Assembly (NCBI GenBank): GCA_009930275.1
Contig: RZYP01000118.1
Location: 1 to 6,487, forward strand
Direction: 5' to 3'
DNA: 6,487 nucleotides
From: Negativicutes bacterium
Lineage (GTDB): Bacteria; Bacillota_C; Negativicutes; Acidaminococcales; Acidaminococcaceae
Part shown: positions 1-4,737 of the stretch, piece by piece
Layout of the letters: the number at the start of each line of letters is the position of its first letter
Numbering within the stretch: position 1 is the first letter of the stretch
The notes under the pieces: generated by a model
Seen by the model: only the letters and a program-made list of their open reading frames with translations
Databases searched by the model: none
Told to the model about the DNA's origin: nothing
Position numbers and translations under genes: made by a program

Positions 1-1779
1 CGGCGCGGATAAATAACTTATAAGGCAAGCGGCACTCCTTCTTTTGGCCTGAATGCCTTCACCTACGCAGGTAATCCAATAAGGATATATGTTAGGCATA
101 TCACCGGTGGCAATATCCGGATAACATGCGTCAGACATAGCATTACCTTTACCGGGAAGCCATTCCAAATTGCCATGCGTTCCTACATGAATCATAGCAT
201 CCGCCTGCCATACGTCCCTGATCCAATAATATACGCCTAAATAATGATGTGTAGGCGCACAATCAGGCGAATGGTAAATTTTCCCAGGGTCATCGCCAAA
301 ACCACGTGGCGGCTGCACTGTTATATAAACATTACCGTTCAACATACCGGGAACGATAATTTCATCATCATAACGGAAAACATCTCCCGGTGCTTCTCCC
401 CAATCCCTCACCAAATGTTCCTTTGTTTTTTGCGGTTGTTTGGCAAAAAATTCTCCGTACTCTTCTTTGCTAAGCCTGCCATCAGCTTCTTTAATGAGTT
501 TTTCGGAAATAAAACGCCTGTCATTTGTGGCATGCGCAGTAATATCTTCGATAAAACTTTGACTGTTATCCGGTATATTGGCAACGCAATACCCCTGTTT
601 CTGCATTTCCTCGAGCAAAAGCCTGATACTTTCAATAGAATCCAGGCAAGCCGCACTGCCAATATTAGAATTTGTAGGCGGATAATTGTGAAATACAATT
701 GCTATTTTTTTGTCTCTATTATTTTTCTTACGCAGCAGGCCCCATTTTTTTGCTTTTCTTGCCAACATATTAATACGATCTTCAAGCGGTTTTCTAAAAT
801 GAGTACCATCATCTGCTTCTTCTCTGGAAGAAACCGGCACTGAATGAATTACACCATCAAACTCCGGCATGGCCACATTATAGGAAACCTCATTCGGCGT
901 CAACCCCACCATATTTTTCTCCCACCATTTGAAATCCATATAAAGGTTGACTATCTGTAAAATCGGTACACCAAGGCTCTGCAAATCAGACAGCTTTAAA
1001 AAGCCTGTGTTTGTGAGAGAAAAAACAAATGGATTCAGCAAAACATCAATAACAACCTTACCATCTATATAAAAGAATTTTTTTAGGCTATCCGCCAGTG
1101 AAGGTGCTCCTGTTTTTGAATCGGCCATCGTATTCGTGAAAAGAGGTATTATATTGCAGCCCTCTTTTTCTATTTGTTTGATAATTTCATCCTGATAATC
1201 AAACTTATTCCAAAGCCAGTCTTCACGTGAAAAAATTAAGCCAACAGTCGGAAGCTCAGGATTGCAAAATTTCAAGCAATATTCACGAACATCAGTGAAA
1301 GCATTTTTTACTGACGGGTGATATATAGCTGCCCAGGGTAGTTCTGTAGGCGGCTCAAAAACATATTGCCAATTACTATAAGAACTGCCAAGCCACAAAC
1401 ACAAATTAGTATAGTTCTTAATTCCACCAAGAGAAAAATATTTCTTAATCGTATTTATTTCTTCCTGCGAGATTCCATAGTCCATTACATCATCCGCAGC
1501 TTGTATCGTGTTATATAGGTGTTTTTTATTCTTTTTCTGCATAAATAGGGAAGATTTTCGTAAAAAATCACAGCATAGACCAGTTCCCATCCAGGTGAAA
1601 AGAACAAAATCACTGTCGGCTATATCTTTTTCCCATCTTGAATTCCATTCCTCATTATCATCAATTTGAACAGGAATGATGTTTCTAACTTTGCTGTTCT
1701 CACCAACAATATTTGCAATAGCTTCTTTCATGCCAATAAAGTGATTTTCCATATTAGTTATAAAAAATATTTTGCCCAT
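1..1779 (-). CDS. cobN: CobN/BchH-family chelatase large subunit, N-terminal 593 residues (partial, 3' end outside window)
   Basis: The frame is open from an ATG at 1779 to the window edge with no stop and no frameshift, giving 593 residues. CobN-type proteins usually have about 1,200-1,300 residues, so roughly half is visible. Family signatures in order are: GIYHP-like AIYHPS (~151-156), PEFDGVIHS (~305-313), the HNYPPTNSNIG block (~364-374), WGEAPGD (~460-466), VPGMLNGNVYI plus QPPRGFGDDP (~476-498), HSPDCAPTHHY (~503-513), GTHGNLEWLPGKG (~533-545) and GEGIQAKRR (~573-581). In the family, this subunit binds the tetrapyrrole and, with an AAA+ partner (CobS/CobT or ChlI/ChlD-like), inserts Co or Mg. 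The homologue HmuS is tied to haem iron acquisition. No AAA+ partner gene is visible, and the gene follows a BtuF-like gene by 21 bp. A role in corrinoid or other tetrapyrrole metal handling is therefore likely, but insertion versus removal cannot be decided. Family assignment is strong; the gene symbol denotes homology only. Confidence 0.9.
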   Translation of the reverse strand, partial: MGKIFFITNMENHFIGMKEAIANIVGENSKVRNIIPVQIDDNEEWNSRWEKDIADSDFVLFTWMGTGLCCDFLRKSSLFMQKKNKKHLYNTIQAADDVMDYGISQEEINTIKKYFSLGGIKNYTNLCLWLGSSYSNWQYVFEPPTELPWAAIYHPSVKNAFTDVREYCLKFCNPELPTVGLIFSREDWLWNKFDYQDEIIKQIEKEGCNIIPLFTNTMADSKTGAPSLADSLKKFFYIDGKVVIDVLLNPFVFSLTNTGFLKLSDLQSLGVPILQIVNLYMDFKWWEKNMVGLTPNEVSYNVAMPEFDGVIHSVPVSSREEADDGTHFRKPLEDRINMLARKAKKWGLLRKKNNRDKKIAIVFHNYPPTNSNIGSAACLDSIESIRLLLEEMQKQGYCVANIPDNSQSFIEDITAHATNDRRFISEKLIKEADGRLSKEEYGEFFAKQPQKTKEHLVRDWGEAPGDVFRYDDEIIVPGMLNGNVYITVQPPRGFGDDPGKIYHSPDCAPTHHYLGVYYWIRDVWQADAMIHVGTHGNLEWLPGKGNAMSDACYPDIATGDMPNIYPYWITCVGEGIQAKRRSAACLISYLSAP

Positions 1780-1785
1780 TTCAAG

Positions 1786-1790
1786 CCTCC
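1786..1790 (-). promoter_or_regulatory. Ribosome binding site of the CobN-like gene
   Basis: GGAGG lies 6 nt before the ATG at 1779, inside the 21-bp gap after the BtuF-like stop codon. It is a near-consensus Shine-Dalgarno sequence and fixes the start. No in-gap promoter is apparent, so the gene is probably read from the upstream operon transcript. Confidence 0.8.
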
Positions 1791-1800
1791 GACTCTTTGG

Positions 1801-2748
1801 TTATTTAAAGTATTGTGGATAAACACTTTTCGCCAGTATTTCTATGCTATCGGCAGTATATTGCGAAACACAGAATACGCATTTCCCGCTGATTGCGGCT
1901 ATATCATTATTTTGAATGGCCTTGACAGGTTTCAAGCCTTCATCACTCATGATTTCTTCCTTAGTTTGTGATTTCATCATACCATTGGCATCCCAAACTG
2001 TTACTAATATACAATCAGGATTAAGCTGAAGGATTCTCTCCTTTGGCAAACCATTAAATTGGCTTCCTGTTTCTTCAGACAAGCAGTTGCCCACGCCTGC
2101 ATACTTGCACATGTCATCATAAAGCCCACCTTTAGTGCCAAAGCCATCTTTGCCTGTCAGCGCCACTACTCTTTTTCTTTCTGTTTGTGGTATTTTTGCT
2201 GCCTTTAGTTCTACATTTATAATTTTATCATTAAAGACATCGATTACATTCTCCGCCCTTTGCGGCTCGCCAACAACTCGGCCCACTTCTCTTATTGTAT
2301 TTCTAATATCATTGACAGAATAAGGTGTCTTGTAAACATAAACGGGAACGCCCATATCCCTCAATGTCTGCAGCATATCGAGTCCCCACCAATCAGCAAT
2401 CAAGACAAGATCAGGTTTTAACGCCAATATTTCCTCGGCACTGTTGCTTCTAATCTTACTTTTAACCAATGCACTTTTATCTGTTACAAAGGATATACCA
2501 CTATCACTTGCCAGATACGTTAATGCCGCAATACGCTCCGGTTCTACAAGATCAAGCAATATTTCATCAGTGCCAAGAGTAAGGGATATAATCCTTTGCG
2601 GTTTTGCCTTAACATTAACTATTCTGCCTGTCCTGTCTTTAAATGATACACTCTTTTCTTTTTCAGCCTGCGTAATCGAAGAACAACCGCTGATCAAAAA
2701 AGCAAAAACCATCAGAATGAACAACGAAAAAATAATTCTAGGTTTCAT
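1801..2748 (-). CDS. btuF: BtuF-like ABC transporter substrate-binding lipoprotein
   Basis: This 315-residue protein belongs to the helical-backbone (class III) metal-chelate binding proteins (PF01497 type), which bind cobalamin, haem or siderophores outside the inner membrane. A lysine/arginine n-region, a hydrophobic stretch and lipobox ISGC place the lipidated Cys at residue 22. The family pattern follows: QRIISLTLGTDEILLDL (~51-67), then EEILALKPDLVLIADWWG (~105-122), the linking helix (~145-180), and a second lobe with ERILQLNPDCILVT (~237-250). The WW pair after KPDLV lies near where BtuF proteins carry ligand-contacting tryptophan, which is compatible with a corrinoid ligand. Five further Cys are present (214, 222, 246, 290, 293), including a CVFC pair. 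The ATG overlaps the stop of the CbiZ-like gene by 4 bp (ATGA), with AGAGG 10 nt upstream. No permease or ATPase gene is seen. The ligand is inferred mainly from the CbiZ neighbour; haem or a siderophore remains possible. Confidence 0.85.
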   Translation of the reverse strand: MKPRIIFSLFILMVFAFLISGCSSITQAEKEKSVSFKDRTGRIVNVKAKPQRIISLTLGTDEILLDLVEPERIAALTYLASDSGISFVTDKSALVKSKIRSNSAEEILALKPDLVLIADWWGLDMLQTLRDMGVPVYVYKTPYSVNDIRNTIREVGRVVGEPQRAENVIDVFNDKIINVELKAAKIPQTERKRVVALTGKDGFGTKGGLYDDMCKYAGVGNCLSEETGSQFNGLPKERILQLNPDCILVTVWDANGMMKSQTKEEIMSDEGLKPVKAIQNNDIAAISGKCVFCVSQYTADSIEILAKSVYPQYFK

Positions 2749-3899
2749 GATTTCTCAACCTCTTTTTCCAGCAAATCAAGGATAATTTCTTCCCAAATGT
2801 CAATTATGTCTGTTTTGGTTGAAATATTGAAATCTGGGGTTGAACCGGATGCATCATACATTGCACGCAAAATATCGGCCGCCGCCGTACTGGTTTCTTT
2901 GAAACTAAGCAGATCCCAGTTATATTGATCCAAAAGATGCGCTATGAGGCTTGTATATACGAGGGGTTTTTCATCATGATTTACGTTACTTAAAGCTTTT
3001 TCAAACTTTTTCATATCAACGGCAGGATCCTTTATGTTTTTATAATCTTCAAAAAGCCGTTGTTTAGAAATTCCGAACCTATACATACGTCTGTCAATGT
3101 CATGCATCTTTTCACCGCAAAAACCATTTTGCAAAAACAAGGCCTCTTTAACAGCATCTTTGACAACGTGGCCAATAAGTTCTCCTGGCTTAGTGTGTTT
3201 TCCTGTGTCTCCGATAGTAAACTTTGCCTGTGGATTGCTGATTACAATTATCTGGTCGGTTCCTGTACCTGTAGCAAGCCCTTCGGAATATCTGCTGCCC
3301 ACTACCAATTCCTGCAGAGCAGCAGTCTTAGCTTCGGTAGCAGTTACTATTGACCTTGCCAGAACTCCCTGAGGCATATCAGCATTCATATGTAAAATAA
3401 TATTAATTGTCCCTGGTTTCGGCATTTTTTTGTTTTCGAGCGAAGCGTAAAAAGCCTTATCACCTGCGCGTCCCGGATTACCTTCTGCACCTGCCGTGAC
3501 AATAGCAGTCACAGTAAGATCTTTGTATTTCTCACTTTTTATGACAACATTTCTCATCGGTACACCTGTACCCATAGATGAAACTTTCGAAGGATTATAC
3601 CCAAACCTTGTAACTAGTTCATTCATATGCTTAATATAACTTTCTACCGTCATCGGGCCATCATTGGAATGGTTGTTTAAAACAGCCACTAAATCTTTCC
3701 TATAACCGCCATTGAGCAAAGAACTGCTGATAACGTCGCGTTCGCCCCCGAACTCTACTATGACAGTATCCTCTTCACGATAGACTCTATCCCCACCGTT
3801 AAGCATTGCCAATTCTTCTGCTTGCTGCTCAGCAAAACACGCTGCAGGGGTTCCTCCCACCATCATACATAGGGTTAAAACTAACAAATACTTTTTCAT
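2745..3899 (-). CDS. cbiZ: Adenosylcobinamide amidohydrolase (CbiZ family) with signal peptide and C-terminal extension
   Basis: This 384-residue protein carries a CbiZ (PF01955) domain at roughly residues 40-255. CbiZ cleaves the amide linking the aminopropanol (and nucleotide loop) to the corrin ring, giving cobyric acid for salvage or remodelling. Recognisable blocks are MGTGVPMRN (~109-117), TAGAEGNPGRAGD (~135-147), NIILHMNADMP (~166-176), LATGTGTDQIIVIS (~208-221) and TKPGELIGHVVKDAVKEAL (~236-254). The start at 3899 is preferred over an in-frame TTG two codons upstream, because GGGGAA lies 8 nt before it. The first 23 residues look like a type I signal peptide: MKK, then a hydrophobic core, ending CFA before EQQAEE. 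PAAC is not a good lipobox. Typical CbiZ proteins are cytoplasmic and about 200 residues, so export and the mainly helical-looking tail (~residues 256-384, no recognised domain) are both unusual. The gene starts 2 bp after the nitrilase stop and overlaps btuF by 4 bp. Confidence 0.88.
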   Translation of the reverse strand: MKKYLLVLTLCMMVGGTPAACFAEQQAEELAMLNGGDRVYREEDTVIVEFGGERDVISSSLLNGGYRKDLVAVLNNHSNDGPMTVESYIKHMNELVTRFGYNPSKVSSMGTGVPMRNVVIKSEKYKDLTVTAIVTAGAEGNPGRAGDKAFYASLENKKMPKPGTINIILHMNADMPQGVLARSIVTATEAKTAALQELVVGSRYSEGLATGTGTDQIIVISNPQAKFTIGDTGKHTKPGELIGHVVKDAVKEALFLQNGFCGEKMHDIDRRMYRFGISKQRLFEDYKNIKDPAVDMKKFEKALSNVNHDEKPLVYTSLIAHLLDQYNWDLLSFKETSTAAADILRAMYDASGSTPDFNISTKTDIIDIWEEIILDLLEKEVEKS

Positions 3900-3901
3900 A
3901 A

Positions 3902-4675
3902 TCAAAATTCCCCATTCAGTATTTCAAAATTTGCAATACCATCGTTTGCTTTAAATCTACCAAAATCAAACATTAATATCGCTTCTTCACCCGAATATTC
4001 GCAAACCAACTCCCCGCCATAAACCACGGCGCTTTTAGCGATAGTACAATCCATTCCATTATTTATTCCCGTTTGATTACAAACAAATACCGGCAACCCG
4101 CCAGCCCTTACAGAACAACGCCTCCAAGCCTCTTCAGGAGGACCGCCGCACCCTGGCGGCCAGGCTGCAACTACTACTATCGCCTCAGCGCCGGCTTTTG
4201 CCAGTGACTCACCATTATCACCAAACCACGCATCCGCACATACCAATACGCCAATTTTGCGTTCATCACAAACAACAGGCTCCAGCTTACTACCCGGTAC
4301 CGACCACGACTCAGTCACCCAATTAAGTGTTCTGATTTTTCTTTGTCTGCCTACTATATACCCTTGAGCAGAAAATACGAGACAACTATTATATGCCAAA
4401 CCAGTCATATCATCAGACTCACCACAACCAAGAAAAATCGCAACACCATAATCGCGTGCTAATTTTTTAAAAGGTATTGTCATTTTCCCTGATTCTTTAA
4501 AAAGTTCATAAGGGTAGCCTGTTTGTGTCATAAAATAACCCTGCAGAGCCATTTCCGGCGTGATTACCCAATCTGCCCCTGCCTTAGCCGCCCGTTCAAT
4601 ACCTGTCTTTATTTTTTCCAAATTTTTACTTTGAGGTCCTCCGCTCAAATCAAAATGCAAAAAAGCTGCCTTCAT
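3902..4675 (-). CDS. Nitrilase-superfamily carbon-nitrogen hydrolase (amidase-like), substrate unknown
   Basis: This 257-residue protein has the complete Glu-Lys-Cys triad of the carbon-nitrogen hydrolase family (PF00795): E41 in ITPEMALQGY, K113 in GRQRKIRTLNW, and C146 in GVLVCADAWFG. The sequence runs from a first strand (KAAFLHFDL) through AKAGADWVITPE to the late VFVCNQTG block (~197-203), so the fold appears complete. These enzymes hydrolyse amides or nitriles through a Cys thioester. The Cys context (CADAWF) and the short length do not let me name a subfamily. The ATG at 4675 is chosen because AAGGG lies 7 nt upstream; the frame continues 39 codons further but that stretch overlaps the receptor gene. 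With this start there is no signal peptide, so it should be cytoplasmic. It ends 2 bp before the CbiZ-like gene, which suggests a role on corrinoid side-chain or loop-derived amides, but that is inference. Confidence 0.85.
   Translation of the reverse strand: MKAAFLHFDLSGGPQSKNLEKIKTGIERAAKAGADWVITPEMALQGYFMTQTGYPYELFKESGKMTIPFKKLARDYGVAIFLGCGESDDMTGLAYNSCLVFSAQGYIVGRQRKIRTLNWVTESWSVPGSKLEPVVCDERKIGVLVCADAWFGDNGESLAKAGAEAIVVVAAWPPGCGGPPEEAWRRCSVRAGGLPVFVCNQTGINNGMDCTIAKSAVVYGGELVCEYSGEEAILMFDFGRFKANDGIANFEILNGEF
3908..3913 (-). promoter_or_regulatory. Ribosome binding site deciding the CbiZ-like start
   Basis: GGGGAA sits 8 nt before the ATG at 3899, within the last codons of the nitrilase-like gene. 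It is only about 2 nt from the alternative TTG at 3905, which would be too close. This supports the ATG start and the signal peptide beginning MKKYLL. Confidence 0.65.
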
Positions 4676-4682
4676 AATATCA

Positions 4683-4687
4683 CCCTT
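4683..4687 (-). promoter_or_regulatory. Ribosome binding site of the nitrilase-like gene
   Basis: AAGGG lies 7 nt before the ATG at 4675 and downstream of the inverted repeat in the same gap. It supports the shorter 257-residue product over a form initiating inside the receptor gene at 4792. Confidence 0.7.
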
Positions 4688-4700
4688 ATCAAACAAATTT

Positions 4701-4728
4701 TGGAAGCACGACCACGGTCGTGCTTCCA
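4701..4728. repeat. Perfect inverted repeat (13-bp arms, 2-bp spacer) in the receptor-nitrilase gap
   Basis: The left arm is TGGAAGCACGACC (4701-4713), the spacer is AC, and the right arm is GGTCGTGCTTCCA (4716-4728). As RNA it would form a 12-bp stem with a tetraloop once the innermost pair opens. It starts 9 bp after the receptor stop. On the minus-strand transcript the stem is followed by AAAATTTGTTTG, and on the other strand by TTAACAAAATC, so neither side has a clean U-tract. It could be a weak terminator or attenuator lowering expression of the downstream genes, an RNA processing or stabilising hairpin for the receptor mRNA, or one copy of a dispersed palindromic repeat. The structure is certain, the role is not. 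Confidence 0.8.
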
Positions 4729-4737
4729 TTAACAAAA

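Noticed and set aside
244..843. Plus-strand open frame of 199 codons
   Set aside because: It lies antisense to well-supported CobN-like coding sequence, has low-complexity Phe/Ile-rich composition and matches no family.
3060..3372. Two overlapping plus-strand open frames of 91-97 codons
   Set aside because: Both are antisense to the conserved CbiZ domain, lack a family signature and are explained as shadows of the real gene.
3897..3905. TTG at 3905 as the start of the CbiZ-like protein
   Set aside because: It would add only two residues and sits too close to GGGGAA; the ATG at 3899 has proper spacing and begins a normal signal peptide.
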